64,000 nucleotides of DNA from JBFGFX01 sp965232455 (GTDB lineage: Bacteria > Pseudomonadota > Gammaproteobacteria > Steroidobacterales > Woeseiaceae): NCBI GenBank assembly GCA_965232455.1, contig OZ246981.1, forward strand, positions 3,038,001 through 3,102,000. The letters are read 5' to 3'. The notes beneath the pieces were generated by a model, which saw only the letters and a program-made list of their open reading frames with translations, was not told the origin of the DNA and searched no databases. The position numbers and the translations under genes were made by a program. Positions 9,429 to 19,825 of this stretch are shown piece after piece. Position 1 is the first letter of the stretch, and the number at the start of each line of letters is the position of its first letter.

Positions 9429-11801
9429 GTGAAAGACTGCCTCGTCGCACGTGACCGCCGACCTCAATTGACGCCCGTAGTTCGATCTTTAGTCCTGGCT
9501 TTGCTCGCCCTCTCGATGACGGCGTCCTGCGAGTTGCGCGCGTATCGTGCAGATGATCGCGCTTATTATATCGAGTCGCCCGACGGATCACGGACACTGC
9601 GAATATCCTGGTACGGCGACGCGATGGTACGCTTGCAGACCGCGCACGACGGTGAGCCTTTCCTGCCCGACAATCATTATGAAATGGTCGAGTTGCATGA
9701 CTGGCCTAACGACGTCAGTGCCGAGATCACCGACAGGCACGTCATCATCGGGTCGTCGCAAATCGACGTCGTAATCGATCGCAATACACTCACCGCGGGC
9801 TTTTATCCGCACGGCGACGCTACGCCGTTGTTGCAGGAACAGGCCGGCGCTCGCCGCGAAGGCGACCTGCGCATCGTCCGCTTCGAGCCACGGGGCGGGG
9901 AGCGTTTCACGGGCCTCGGTCACGGCTACTTTGCGCGGTCTGAGAGCCTCGAGCTGACCGGCAACGTCATTGAGCGAAATTACGGCAGCGAACCGATCGA
10001 GCAGGCGCCGCTTATCGTCCCGTTCTACCTCTCCAGCGCTGGATATGGCGTGTTCCTCAACAGCACGTTCCCAAATCGCTTCGCCATGAATGCCGATGGC
10101 GACTACAGCATTGCGTTCGATACACACGGTTTCGACGGCCAGATGGACTACTTTTTCATCGTCGGTCCGAAGCTGGCGGACGTCCTCGATCGTTATACGC
10201 AACTTACAGGTCGGCCGAGGCTGCCGATGAAAGCCATGTTTGGTTTGCAGCTGTCGGACAAAGGCCACGACCACAACTCTGCAACGCCCTCCGACGAACA
10301 GTGGTGGAGGAGCAAGGTCACGGCGCACCGTGAGTCCGGTCTGCCCCTCGACCACGTCGTTAACGACAACCGCTGGCGCGCCGCGGGCGGTAAGCGATGT
10401 GAATCGAAGATCGAATGGGACAATGAACGCTACCCGGAACCGGCCGGTTGGAAGCAATGGCTCGACAAGCAGGGGCTCGTTACAACGCTCGACTTCAATC
10501 GCTGTATTGCCCGGTTCTCGGACGGCTGGCAACCGGCGTTCAATCTGCCGCCGATCGACAACATCGAATTCGCGGACAGCGCGCCCGACCTGACCAGCGC
10601 CGAGTTCCGCCACTGGTTCTGGCGGATCTTCTACGAAAAATCGCTCGATCCGGCACTCGCTTACCCGGGCGACGCTCTCTGGATTGACGAGTTCGACGAA
10701 CAAGGTGCAGCGCCAAAGGACATCCTGCTCGCCAACGGTCGCAGCTCGGCCGAGATGCGCAACTACTGGTTCTTCCTCATTGCAAAAGCGCTCGTCGCAG
10801 AAGGCTGGGACAAATCGGACATCGTGAACCGGCCATTCGTCTGGGTGCGCGGCATGACCGCCGGCGCACAGCGCTATGCCACACTCTGGAGCGGAGACAT
10901 CAAACCAAACGAGGAGGACATGGCCGCGCAGGTGCGCGCGATGCAGCTGGCCGGGCTGGCCGCGTTTCCGTATTGGGGACACGACGCGGGCGGTTTTTTC
11001 GATTGGGACGAAGGCGTCGGTCCCGATGAGTCACTGTACAGGCGCTGGGCGATGGCATTCGGGAGTTTTGCGCCCATCTGGAAACCGCACGGCATGGGTG
11101 AGTCGCGCTGGCCACTCGATCGCAGCCCGGAAAGCCTGGCTACGGCTTTGACGTTCTCGCGCCAGCGGTACGAGCTGATGCCCTACCTCTACTCGGCGGC
11201 GCACGAGGCTGCCGACACGGGCGTGCCGATGGCAAGGCCCATGTTGCTCGAATACCCGCACCTCGACGAAGCCTGGCATTACGATCTGCAGTATTTTTTC
11301 GGGCCGGACTTGCTGGTCGTTCCGCCGGTAAACGATGCCGAGACGCGCGGCTGGCTGCCCCAAGGCGGCTGGTATTCGATCTGGGACGGGCGTCACTACC
11401 CCGGCGACCAGGTCCTCGACCTGCATGACGATGCGAGTGTGATGCCGGTGCTGGCTCGCGCGGGTGCGATTGTCCCCAAGCGCGAATACGTGCAGAGCAC
11501 CGCCTTCATCGACAAGACACGACTCGTCATCGACGTCTACACGGGCGCCGACGGCGAATTTCGCCTCGTCGAGGACGACGATCGTACCGAAGCGTTCCGC
11601 AATGGCGAACGCAGAATCACCTGGCTGCGCTACGACGACGACAAGAGGGAATTGACGATTGAGGCCGCGCAAGGCGAATATCTCGACGCACCCGATTACC
11701 GTGACGTCACTGTGAACGTCTTTACGCCTGGGGGCTCGCGGACAATCGTGTCTCGGAGGATTCCCGTCGACCGTACGGCACAGATAGGGCTGGGAGATTA
11801 G
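9429..11801 (+). CDS. Exported glycoside hydrolase family 31 (alpha-glucosidase/alpha-xylosidase type)
   Basis: Retaining alpha-glycosidase. The start is uncertain: GTG 9375, GTG 9429 and TTG 9468 are all in frame, and none has a strong ribosome site. The hydrophobic segment VVRSLVLALLALSMTASC favours one of the two later starts, giving an exported protein with a possible weak lipobox. An N-terminal beta-sandwich is followed by the catalytic barrel. The nucleophile is the Asp of LWIDEFDEQ (codon 10686-10688), the acid/base is the Asp of the GH31 motif WSGD (codon 10896-10898), and the conserved GHDAGGFF follows. About 780-810 residues is normal for the family. No transporter or other sugar gene is adjacent. 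A periplasmic or surface role on alpha-linked oligosaccharides is inferred. Confidence 0.9.
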   Translation: MKDCLVARDRRPQLTPVVRSLVLALLALSMTASCELRAYRADDRAYYIESPDGSRTLRISWYGDAMVRLQTAHDGEPFLPDNHYEMVELHDWPNDVSAEITDRHVIIGSSQIDVVIDRNTLTAGFYPHGDATPLLQEQAGARREGDLRIVRFEPRGGERFTGLGHGYFARSESLELTGNVIERNYGSEPIEQAPLIVPFYLSSAGYGVFLNSTFPNRFAMNADGDYSIAFDTHGFDGQMDYFFIVGPKLADVLDRYTQLTGRPRLPMKAMFGLQLSDKGHDHNSATPSDEQWWRSKVTAHRESGLPLDHVVNDNRWRAAGGKRCESKIEWDNERYPEPAGWKQWLDKQGLVTTLDFNRCIARFSDGWQPAFNLPPIDNIEFADSAPDLTSAEFRHWFWRIFYEKSLDPALAYPGDALWIDEFDEQGAAPKDILLANGRSSAEMRNYWFFLIAKALVAEGWDKSDIVNRPFVWVRGMTAGAQRYATLWSGDIKPNEEDMAAQVRAMQLAGLAAFPYWGHDAGGFFDWDEGVGPDESLYRRWAMAFGSFAPIWKPHGMGESRWPLDRSPESLATALTFSRQRYELMPYLYSAAHEAADTGVPMARPMLLEYPHLDEAWHYDLQYFFGPDLLVVPPVNDAETRGWLPQGGWYSIWDGRHYPGDQVLDLHDDASVMPVLARAGAIVPKREYVQSTAFIDKTRLVIDVYTGADGEFRLVEDDDRTEAFRNGERRITWLRYDDDKRELTIEAAQGEYLDAPDYRDVTVNVFTPGGSRTIVSRRIPVDRTAQIGLGD

Positions 11802-12264
11802 CCTGCCGGGAACTGTTACACGCGCTGCAAACAGATGATCAATGGTTTTGGCATTCAACGCAATTCAGACCGATCCAGGCAGCCGGTTTATCCTCCAGGG
11901 AGTTATCCTGAGCTATAGTGACAAATCGTGTTTCTCGCACAGAAGCGGGCACATGCGATGAAAAAACCTCAGACAGCTCAAGAGTGATGGTTTGTAGACG
12001 GGCTGCGGACGAATTCGCCAAGCTCGACCCGCGGGCGCACACGGCCTCCTAACGCAGAATCCGCGCTGCGCTCATTCGAGACATCCGCCTCAGCATTCCA
12101 TTGGATCGGCTGGATGCCACGTTGACGGGCTTGCGGCGCAAGCGACGACGATAAGCGGCGTCCGTTCCCCTCTCAACGTATTGGCCGGCCACGCCCCCTA
12201 CTCCCTGTGAAATCACGACCAAAAACGGAGTATGATGTCAAAAAAACCCGCAGGGAGAACGCCA
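11802..12264. other. Intergenic stretch with a possible short gene remnant
   Basis: About 460 bases without a full gene. On the plus strand 11842-11961 is open for 39 codons (includes SRFILQGVILSYSD), then runs into stops, which could be the decayed start of a small protein gene. The last 30 bases hold the ribosome site for the next gene. No operator-like dyad was noticed. Confidence 0.35.
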
Positions 12265-15200
12265 ATGGTCTTGCATCCATTCAGTTTCCTCAAGCGGTGC
12301 ACGCCGACCGTCTTTGTCACGTCTTTCTTCGTCGTCATGATCGCCGAGGCGCAAATTCCGCCGCCCCAAATTGATTCCATCAGTCCGGGCGCCGGCTGGC
12401 CCGGCGGCACGCGTGCCGACGGTACGGCAGTCCCCGGCACGCAAATCGTTATCGAAGGGCGAAATTTTCACGCCGATCCCTCGCAAAATCAGGTGACGTT
12501 CGAGGGCCCGAACGGCACGCGCGTGCCGGCGTCCGTAGTCTGGGCGTCGCCCAGCGCCCTGCATTATTCACCCGCGGGAATTCTCGACGACTCCGCCAAC
12601 TTCGCCGACCCGCTTGGACAGTATGTCGAGGGGTTCCAGCGGTCCGAGGGCATTGCCGTCTGGAGAGAATCCGTCGGCGACCGGTTCTACGCAACGTTCC
12701 CCACGCTGCAAACGTCCGCGGCCGCGATCGGTACGCTCGGAACCGTCAAGTATCCCATCGGCGGATTCAACTGGTGGACGATGCTGCAGTTCTCGGCCTA
12801 CCCGCCACACACGTTCGACCGGCCGACCGGCATCGCCGTCGATGACGACGGTCGAATCTATGTCACCAACCGCCTGTTGCACCGCGTTGAGACCTACACC
12901 GGCAATCTGAACACGAATTCCAACGAAACGACCTGGGGGACGCAGGGCTCCGGCGCCAATCAATTCAACGAACCACGCGGCGTTGACGTCGTCCGGCTCG
13001 ATGGCGCGAATTTCGTTTTTGTCGCGGATACCGGCAACAATCGCGTCGTTCGCACTCTGGATGACGGCTCCGATTTCACGGTAATGGCCGCTCCGGCGGG
13101 CGCGGGACCGATCGAGCGCGTTGCGGTTCACTCGTCAGGCATTTTGTACGCAACCGACCGGCAGCAAGGCAGATTGCTGCGTTACGACGCGAGGACAGGC
13201 GAGTTCCTGGAGGTCTTTGCCGATGCCGACCTGAACCATCCCGTCGGCGTCGACGTCGACTCGGATGGCTTCGTTTACGTCATCGACGGTCGCTGGGTCA
13301 AGAAATTCGATCCCTCCGGAGAATTCCTGTCCAGATTCGGTTACACCGACAGCGGCGATCCGCTCGAGCAATTGCCCCCGGAGGCACTTGAACATCCTCG
13401 GGACCTAGCGGTGACCGGCGACGGTAACGTGCTCGTCGTCGACTCGAGTCTGTTCGAGGGCCACGTGTCGAGGTGGGCGCCGAGCGACGCCCAGGAGCTC
13501 TGGGTCCGGGTCCCCGAGGGCGCCGTCACGGGCAATGTCGAAGTACAGACCGCCAGCGGCAGTTCTGTCTTCTTTTTTATCGTGCTGGAACAGAGCCCCC
13601 TCAACGTTACCGGCTGGTCGGTAAACCAGGGAATTGACGAGTACCCGCTCGTGGCCGACAAAAAAACGGCCGTCATCGTCGAGCTTTCAGCGCCGGCAAA
13701 TCCCGACCCGGCCAGTTTTCAAACGGACACATTTGGAAGTCCGGTCACCGATGCCGTCGAACTGGTCGTCAGTCGCGCCGGCGTGGAGGTTTTGAGAACG
13801 TCGGATTTCGAGGTCGACGCCATCCGCGGTGGCGCAATCACGAACAGTTTCATGCTGGTTGCCGAAGTCCCGCCGGCGGTCATTGCGACGCCCGGCGACT
13901 ACCGATTCGACGTTTCGGTTTCGCGCGAAGGCGAGCTCGACTTCAGCGATTCGTCGACGCGGCCGGTGACACGGCGCCGATCGCCCAGTATTGGCGCCAT
14001 CGTTCTATCGCACCGGCGACTGGACGGCAGCACCGGGCTTGGCGACCCGGTGCTGCAACTGTTGTTCCCGATACCGAGAGACGACGACGTCCTGGTGTCG
14101 TGGTTCGATCAAACCGAGATGTTTCGCGGATTTCTGAATTTCAATCGTTATTACCCGGTGCCGACGAGGCTGAGCGATGTCGCTTATCTCGGTGCGATGC
14201 CGACACCCGGCATTTCGGACGGCGTCACCGACGCCAATGCGAGCGACATATTCGACTGGCTGGAAGGCATCAGGATCACGTTGAACCAGGATGGGAACGA
14301 CTTCGAGGCCCTTGTCGGTTTATTCGATCGCCAGTTTGTCGATCCCGACGACGGCGTATTGTGGCGAGGCAAAGCCGTTTTCGACAACCCCGTACGGACT
14401 GGCCTCGTCACGATTGGCAACGACGACTTCGATCCGACGAACACGCGACAAGATATCGGCATGGTGTTCGCTCACGAGGTTGGGCACATCAACGGCGCCG
14501 TTCCCGCCGGGCCGCGGCAGACGCCAATGGCGCACAGCATCTTCGACACCGTGCAAACCGAGCACACCGGTTGGGACACGCGAAGCTGGACGTTCATCAG
14601 CTCACCGCAGTCGATCATGGACGGCGCCGACGTTGACTTCAACGCATTGTTCGAGGGGCCCGTCGTCGACAGGAACGGTGTGACGGACGACGGAGATTGG
14701 GGGCATCTTTTTGACGTGTTCGCCAACCCGCACCCGGCGGGTGGCCACTACATCGAAGCCGCTCTCCCCGGGAACGAGCGTCCGTTCAACAGCCCCACCA
14801 ACCTCACGATTATCGGGCGCGTCGGCGATTCGTCGGCGTCGTTTTCATACGTGCAGGTCGGACGGCCGGACACGCCCGTTACGCCAAACGTCCCGTCGAA
14901 GTACGAACTCGTCCAGTTTGATGCCGAAGGCACGGTAGTGGGCCGTTGGCCCGTGCACCTTTCCACGGAACAGTCGGGAACGTCCGCGCAACCGCGAACC
15001 TCGTTCCGCGTGACGTTGCCATTCATCGCCCAAACACGACGTATCGCACTGCAGCTAAACGGCAGGGAAATTGGGGCGAAAACGGTGCCCACCAATCCGC
15101 CGACACTGACGCTCGAATCGTTCGAGGCCGGACCGAGCGGCGTCACGCTGCGCTGGCGTGGCGTCCATTCGCAGCGCGGCGATCTGACTTACCGTCTGGA

Positions 15201-16623
15201 CTACTCCACGGACGGCGGTAGCAACTATCGCGTACTGGCCTTGTTCGACAACACGATCAGCGAACGCACCATCCCGTATACCGCCTTGCCCGGCAGCACG
15301 AATGCCCGGCTGAAAATCACCGCCTCCGACGGATTCCATCGTGTCGCCGTGATCTCACCGGTTTTTCAGATCGGCAACAAGGCGCCAAAAGTCCACATGC
15401 TGACGCCGCGCGACAGGCGGCTGCTGGCCCAGGGAGTTCCGATACGGGCGCAAGTGCACGTGACCGACAAAGAAGACGGCGTGCTTTCCGGCAACTCGAT
15501 CGAGTGGTTTCTCGACGATCGGATTTCCGCGTGTTACGGAACGGAGTGCCGAATCGACGATATTCTCATATCGACCGGCGTCGGCGAGCTGTCTCGTGTG
15601 CTGCCCCTCGGCTTGCACACGCTCACGGCGAGAGCCACGGACAGCGGCGGGTTGACGTCCGAAGCCTCGGTGGTGTTCTCCGTCGGACGGGACTCCGATG
15701 GCGACGGTACCAGTGACGAGGCGGAGGAGCAGTCCGGGACGAATCCGAGAGACCTGCTGGACGCCCCCGGACTGTTGAAATACCGCTCGTACTTCCGCTG
15801 GTCCGCACGCCTGGAAGAGCTCATACGACAGTTCCGCCTCATCAACCCCGCACCCGAGCCGCTGGTGACACACGTCTGGCTGAGTCGCGAGGACGGCGGG
15901 AGATTTCCCGGCGGAGCGTTTTCCACGTCCGGCTGCTCGAACACGCTGTCCGGAGCGATACCGGCCGACGGTCGCCTGCGCATTGCCCTGGCGCCGCAGG
16001 AATCGTGTTCGATCAGGATTCAACTCCGCGCCATGGACGAGGTCACGCGAATAAGAACGCGTTTCGGAATCGACGGCTTGGCCGCCGATTCGATTCGGAT
16101 GACGGTGGTGGACGAGCGGGACGGCAGGCGATCCTGCTGGTTCCTGCCGCGTTTGTTCAACTTGTGCGGGCCGCGGACGCGAGAGTTGAGGTCGCCCGGC
16201 CGGCGGGTTGTGATCAATCCCGATCTCGAGCCGCCCAACTTCGAGGGATTGCTCGATCTGGGGCCGCTGATGCGCGCCGCGACACCCGGCGCTGTTCCGC
16301 AAAATCCCGAGCAGCGCGTACAACGCCAGATTGAACGTGCTCAGCTTGGCCTCGATTCCGCGGACGTGCTTCGTCGAGTGCAGGCGTTGGGTCAGGTTGC
16401 AAACATCGGCGCCGCGGCGGATCGGCTTCTTCCGCGCCTGGTGCGGTCGACGTCGGGCGCCCGTTCGGCCGAGCGGGCGGCCGCGGCCGACGCAATCGGT
16501 TACATGGGCGCCGCCGCGCTCCCAATGGTGCCGAGACTTCGCGAACTGCTGGACGACCCGAACGACAACGTCGTGAACGCCGCTCGAGCGTCGTTGGAGC
16601 GGCTGCTGGGTACGCCGGAGTGA
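12265..16623 (+). CDS. Large secreted multidomain protein: IPT/TIG, NHL propeller, HExxH zincin-like segment, C-terminal HEAT-like repeats
   Basis: Extracellular or periplasmic protein of 1452 residues. I prefer ATG 12265 over 12232 because AGGGAG lies 7 bases before it and the protein then begins with a clean signal peptide (MVLHPFSFLKRCTPTVFVTS..., ending AEAQ). After an IPT/TIG-like sandwich (IDSISPGAGWPGGT) come NHL-type repeats (RPTGIAVDDDGRIYVTN, NEPRGVDVV, VFVADTGNNRVVRT). A metzincin-like motif HEVGH lies at about residues 737-741. Ig-like domains follow, then a calcium-binding DSDGDGTSDEAEE stretch, and a final HEAT/PBS-like module (AADAIGYMGAAALPMVPRLR). I do not know this exact architecture. 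The next gene has nearly the same ribosome-site context, suggesting paired expression. Protease activity is a possibility, not shown. Confidence 0.82.
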   Translation: MVLHPFSFLKRCTPTVFVTSFFVVMIAEAQIPPPQIDSISPGAGWPGGTRADGTAVPGTQIVIEGRNFHADPSQNQVTFEGPNGTRVPASVVWASPSALHYSPAGILDDSANFADPLGQYVEGFQRSEGIAVWRESVGDRFYATFPTLQTSAAAIGTLGTVKYPIGGFNWWTMLQFSAYPPHTFDRPTGIAVDDDGRIYVTNRLLHRVETYTGNLNTNSNETTWGTQGSGANQFNEPRGVDVVRLDGANFVFVADTGNNRVVRTLDDGSDFTVMAAPAGAGPIERVAVHSSGILYATDRQQGRLLRYDARTGEFLEVFADADLNHPVGVDVDSDGFVYVIDGRWVKKFDPSGEFLSRFGYTDSGDPLEQLPPEALEHPRDLAVTGDGNVLVVDSSLFEGHVSRWAPSDAQELWVRVPEGAVTGNVEVQTASGSSVFFFIVLEQSPLNVTGWSVNQGIDEYPLVADKKTAVIVELSAPANPDPASFQTDTFGSPVTDAVELVVSRAGVEVLRTSDFEVDAIRGGAITNSFMLVAEVPPAVIATPGDYRFDVSVSREGELDFSDSSTRPVTRRRSPSIGAIVLSHRRLDGSTGLGDPVLQLLFPIPRDDDVLVSWFDQTEMFRGFLNFNRYYPVPTRLSDVAYLGAMPTPGISDGVTDANASDIFDWLEGIRITLNQDGNDFEALVGLFDRQFVDPDDGVLWRGKAVFDNPVRTGLVTIGNDDFDPTNTRQDIGMVFAHEVGHINGAVPAGPRQTPMAHSIFDTVQTEHTGWDTRSWTFISSPQSIMDGADVDFNALFEGPVVDRNGVTDDGDWGHLFDVFANPHPAGGHYIEAALPGNERPFNSPTNLTIIGRVGDSSASFSYVQVGRPDTPVTPNVPSKYELVQFDAEGTVVGRWPVHLSTEQSGTSAQPRTSFRVTLPFIAQTRRIALQLNGREIGAKTVPTNPPTLTLESFEAGPSGVTLRWRGVHSQRGDLTYRLDYSTDGGSNYRVLALFDNTISERTIPYTALPGSTNARLKITASDGFHRVAVISPVFQIGNKAPKVHMLTPRDRRLLAQGVPIRAQVHVTDKEDGVLSGNSIEWFLDDRISACYGTECRIDDILISTGVGELSRVLPLGLHTLTARATDSGGLTSEASVVFSVGRDSDGDGTSDEAEEQSGTNPRDLLDAPGLLKYRSYFRWSARLEELIRQFRLINPAPEPLVTHVWLSREDGGRFPGGAFSTSGCSNTLSGAIPADGRLRIALAPQESCSIRIQLRAMDEVTRIRTRFGIDGLAADSIRMTVVDERDGRRSCWFLPRLFNLCGPRTRELRSPGRRVVINPDLEPPNFEGLLDLGPLMRAATPGAVPQNPEQRVQRQIERAQLGLDSADVLRRVQALGQVANIGAAADRLLPRLVRSTSGARSAERAAAADAIGYMGAAALPMVPRLRELLDDPNDNVVNAARASLERLLGTPE

Positions 16624-16706
16624 GTGCCGCCTTGTCAGGCCGACAATGAACAAGAAAATCCGGGGCGCATTTGCGGCCCTTTCGAGAAGCGAACGGAGAA
16701 ACGCCA

Positions 16707-19298
16707 ATGCACTGTCGAACCCTCATTGCCGGCATTGCCTTTTTTGCCGCCGTTCTCTCCCCGTTGAGTCACGCGGACTACAGAACCGACTATGAGGATC
16801 TGAATACCGGGCCGCTCACGGGGCAAGACGGATATGCACTCCCGGGAGGGCTGCCGGTCTCCGCCGCCTTCGAGGTGCAGGGGTACTCGGTCGTGCCGAT
16901 GAACGCGGTGAATCCCGGCGGCCTGGATCGCCTCGTCATCGGCGAACACCCTGGCGGTGGTTCCATTGCCGCGTCCGAACGCAATCTCGATTTTCAGTTC
17001 GGCGGCCGCTGGCGACTGGCGTTCGACCTACTCGTAGTGCAGCCTTCGAGCGGCACGCCGGATGCAGTGCGCATCGGCAGCGTCGGCACGAGACCTGCCA
17101 GCGCAAAAGGCTTTGAGGTGGAGGTGCGCTGGGTCGACCCGGCGACCCCCACCGAATTCCGACTGGCGTGGAAGGTTGTGGACGCAGCCGGTACGGCGAT
17201 CGACGTGGTTCCACCGGGCCCCGATTGGCAGAACCTCGTCGCTGAACGGTGGTATCGGGTTACAACGACGGTGGACTTCGACCGCAATCGGGTCGACGAG
17301 GTGAGTTTTTTGCGCCTGGACAACGGCGCGCGCGGCAGCCATGCGCCGTCGCAGTGGAACCTGGGCGCCGTTGCGGCGTCCTTGCCGGACAGCATTCTGT
17401 TACGCGTCGATGGCGGTTCGCAAGCCGGTGTCCGCATGGCGTTCGATAATCTGCGGGTCCGCAATGCCAATGTGCTCGAGCGACGCGGCGGACTGACGGT
17501 TTACGATCGCGGCCGTCATCAAACCTGGCTGATCGACGCAAATGCACCGCGAAACGGCGGCGTCATCGGTATCGACCCGGGCGGTAATCCGATTCCGACG
17601 CCGCCCAGGGGGTTGCTGACCCGTGCCGAGGCGGAAGGCTTCGCCAACTACATCAACAGCACGGGGTTGCCCGGGAATAACTGGCGCTTGCCGGGCACGC
17701 CTGACTCCGCGTGCCGTGAAGACAACGAACTCTCGGATCTCTACCGCGCCATGGGAAACATCGTGTCGGCGTCGAGCAGCAATCGTGTGTTCAACGCCTC
17801 GGTGGACGTAAGCGAGAACGGTTACGAACCCGTCGCCGTCGACGACCAGGAATGGGTTTCCCCCAGGACCTTCCGCAAGGACCTCGCGTTCAGCGTGCTC
17901 AGAAACCTGCTCGACGATCCGAAAGTGGTCGAAATCGACGTTCACGAGGAACCGTTCCTCGACAACCGTTATCCGTTTGCGGACCTGTCGTCGAACGCAC
18001 CGTATTGGCTCGGCGAAGACGGACTGCTCAATCCGGCCATGGGGCGTTCCGTGTGGTGGTTCAACGGCGAATCGATGGATACCGACGAAACGCTCAGACG
18101 GTACGTCATGTTGGTCCATGACGGCGACCTGAATCAAAGCGGCGGGGAGCCCATTCCGCCCGACGCCGACAACGACATGATTGCCGACGACGTCGATGAC
18201 GACCCGATGATCTTTTCCGACCAGTTCTCCAGCGGCGCAAATTCCGGTGTGATCACGTCTCGCGGCGGACAGCGGCTGAGCCTCACGACCGGAATGCTGG
18301 GCTCGCAGCCGGTGATCCGGGTCCGCAGCGGCGCTTTTGCCATCGGCAATGAGCTGTCGACGTTTCCGTCCGGTCTACAGCGCCGCGGCCCCGGCCTGGT
18401 CTACGATGCCGACCGCGATGTGACCTGGCAACGCAGCGCGAGCCTGGTTGACGAACTGGGATACAACAACGCGGCAAACACCGTTCATTCGGAAGGCCGG
18501 CTCACTTTCGAGGAAGCAGCGGGATGCGGCGAAGGGCCCTGTGTACCGCCGCCGGCAAGCCTTCCGGGTTCGGACGATTTCATGGACATGCTGTCGCAGA
18601 GCGCCATTGGTTGCGGCGGAACCGACTGGCGTTTGCCCGGGACGAATGGTTTCTGTGGCGCCGGCCTGGGATGTGACGGCGGCGAGGTCGGCTATTTGTA
18701 CAGCGTCCAGCTCGACCGCCTGTGGGGGCGCATCCCCGGCGTCGGTCCCGGCAACAGCGAACCGTTTCGCAACGTCAAGGACGATTTCTACTGGATCGCC
18801 GAGGATTTCGTCGCACCCGGTTCCAGTCAGAGGTTCGCCTTCAGTTTCGGCAGCGGCATGCAGGAGACTTTTGACAAGAGTGACGGCCGCTTCGTATGGC
18901 CAGTGCACGACGGCGACGTTGGCGGACCGCAGCCGGCGACCATCGAAGCCTGCGGCGGAACGATGGCTATTTCCGTGTATCGCTGGCAGATTGCAAACCT
19001 GTTTTGTGCCAGCGGCCATGTCCAGTCCGAACGCGGGCGAATCAAGGCGATATTCAAGCTCAGTGACGGCAGTTTCGCGCAGACGCGATTGCCAGCGGGC
19101 CACCAGATCGGCTTCGATCAGCAGACAGGGGCGTTCAGCGCGCCCGACGCCAACCAGGCGACGCTCGCGATCCAGATGTCGGGTGAAACGCTGGAACTCG
19201 GGCCGGGCGAAACAATCCGTGTCGACGAACAACCGCAACCAACGAGCTGGCAAATTCTGATTGCGATTATTGTGGCGGCGATACTGGCGGCATTGTAA
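16707..19298 (+). CDS. Secreted protein with DUF1566/Lcl_C-like segments and a C-terminal membrane anchor
   Basis: 863 residues from ATG 16707, preceded by GGAGAAACGCCA; this nearly copies the GGAGAACGCCA before the previous gene. The signal peptide is MHCRTLIAGIAFFAAVLSPL, ending SHA. The N-terminal third looks like a beta-sandwich (LamG-like, FQFGGRWRLAFDLLV). Two segments match the DUF1566/Lcl_C style (GLPGNNWRLPGTPDSACRED and GGTDWRLPGTNGFCG), separated by a DADNDMIADDVDDD calcium-type linker. The last 17 residues (SWQILIAIIVAAILAAL) form a hydrophobic tail that may anchor the protein. Probably a surface protein acting with its neighbour; no enzymatic motif is seen. Confidence 0.8.
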   Translation: MHCRTLIAGIAFFAAVLSPLSHADYRTDYEDLNTGPLTGQDGYALPGGLPVSAAFEVQGYSVVPMNAVNPGGLDRLVIGEHPGGGSIAASERNLDFQFGGRWRLAFDLLVVQPSSGTPDAVRIGSVGTRPASAKGFEVEVRWVDPATPTEFRLAWKVVDAAGTAIDVVPPGPDWQNLVAERWYRVTTTVDFDRNRVDEVSFLRLDNGARGSHAPSQWNLGAVAASLPDSILLRVDGGSQAGVRMAFDNLRVRNANVLERRGGLTVYDRGRHQTWLIDANAPRNGGVIGIDPGGNPIPTPPRGLLTRAEAEGFANYINSTGLPGNNWRLPGTPDSACREDNELSDLYRAMGNIVSASSSNRVFNASVDVSENGYEPVAVDDQEWVSPRTFRKDLAFSVLRNLLDDPKVVEIDVHEEPFLDNRYPFADLSSNAPYWLGEDGLLNPAMGRSVWWFNGESMDTDETLRRYVMLVHDGDLNQSGGEPIPPDADNDMIADDVDDDPMIFSDQFSSGANSGVITSRGGQRLSLTTGMLGSQPVIRVRSGAFAIGNELSTFPSGLQRRGPGLVYDADRDVTWQRSASLVDELGYNNAANTVHSEGRLTFEEAAGCGEGPCVPPPASLPGSDDFMDMLSQSAIGCGGTDWRLPGTNGFCGAGLGCDGGEVGYLYSVQLDRLWGRIPGVGPGNSEPFRNVKDDFYWIAEDFVAPGSSQRFAFSFGSGMQETFDKSDGRFVWPVHDGDVGGPQPATIEACGGTMAISVYRWQIANLFCASGHVQSERGRIKAIFKLSDGSFAQTRLPAGHQIGFDQQTGAFSAPDANQATLAIQMSGETLELGPGETIRVDEQPQPTSWQILIAIIVAAILAAL

Positions 19299-19351
19299 TC
19301 GCGGACCGATTCGAGAAGCGATCGGGACCGCGAAGCCGCGCCCTGACGAGA

Positions 19352-19825
19352 TCAACCGTCCATTTGCGACTGCAGGTAGTTCTCGAGCCCCACCCGTTCG
19401 ATCAGGCCCAGCTGCTGCTCCAGCCAATACGCGTGATCGGTTTCGGTGTCTTCGAGCATCACGACGAGGATCTTCCGGCTTTGATAGTCCTGTTCCTTTT
19501 CACAGAGTTCGATCGCGTCTCGTAACGCACCGACCACGGCGTACTCCAGGTCCAGATCGTTTTTCAGCATCGCCGGCACGTCCTTGCCGACCTTGATCGC
19601 CTCGCGCGTGGACAGGTCCGGCGTGCCTTCGAGAAACAGGATGCGCTCGATCAGCGCGGCGGCGTGGGCTTTTTCGTCGTCGAATTCGTGGGCGATGCGG
19701 TCGTGGAGTTTCGTGAGGCCCCAGTCCGCGTACATCCTCGAGTGAATGAAATACTGATCCATCGCGGCGAGCTCGCCCGCCAACAACTCGTTCATGACGT
19801 TTATGACGCGTTGATTTCCTTTCAT
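19352..19825 (-). CDS. bfr: Bacterioferritin-family iron-storage protein lacking the haem-ligand Met (FtnA-like)
   Basis: 157 residues from ATG 19825 (GGGCAGGG upstream), the normal length for this family. The sequence opens MKGNQRVINVMNELLAGELA and keeps the diiron ferroxidase ligands: Glu18, Glu51 and His54 in FDDEKAH, and the second E...ExxH pair in the LEYAVV and DTETDHAYWLE segments. Position 52, the Met that ligates haem between subunits in E. coli Bfr (DEMKH), is Lys here. The protein therefore resembles the Pseudomonas FtnA/BfrA group: a 24-mer iron store that either does not bind haem or needs a partner Bfr subunit. It is monocistronic and its 3' end faces the preceding gene. Confidence 0.93.
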   Translation of the reverse strand: MKGNQRVINVMNELLAGELAAMDQYFIHSRMYADWGLTKLHDRIAHEFDDEKAHAAALIERILFLEGTPDLSTREAIKVGKDVPAMLKNDLDLEYAVVGALRDAIELCEKEQDYQSRKILVVMLEDTETDHAYWLEQQLGLIERVGLENYLQSQMDG

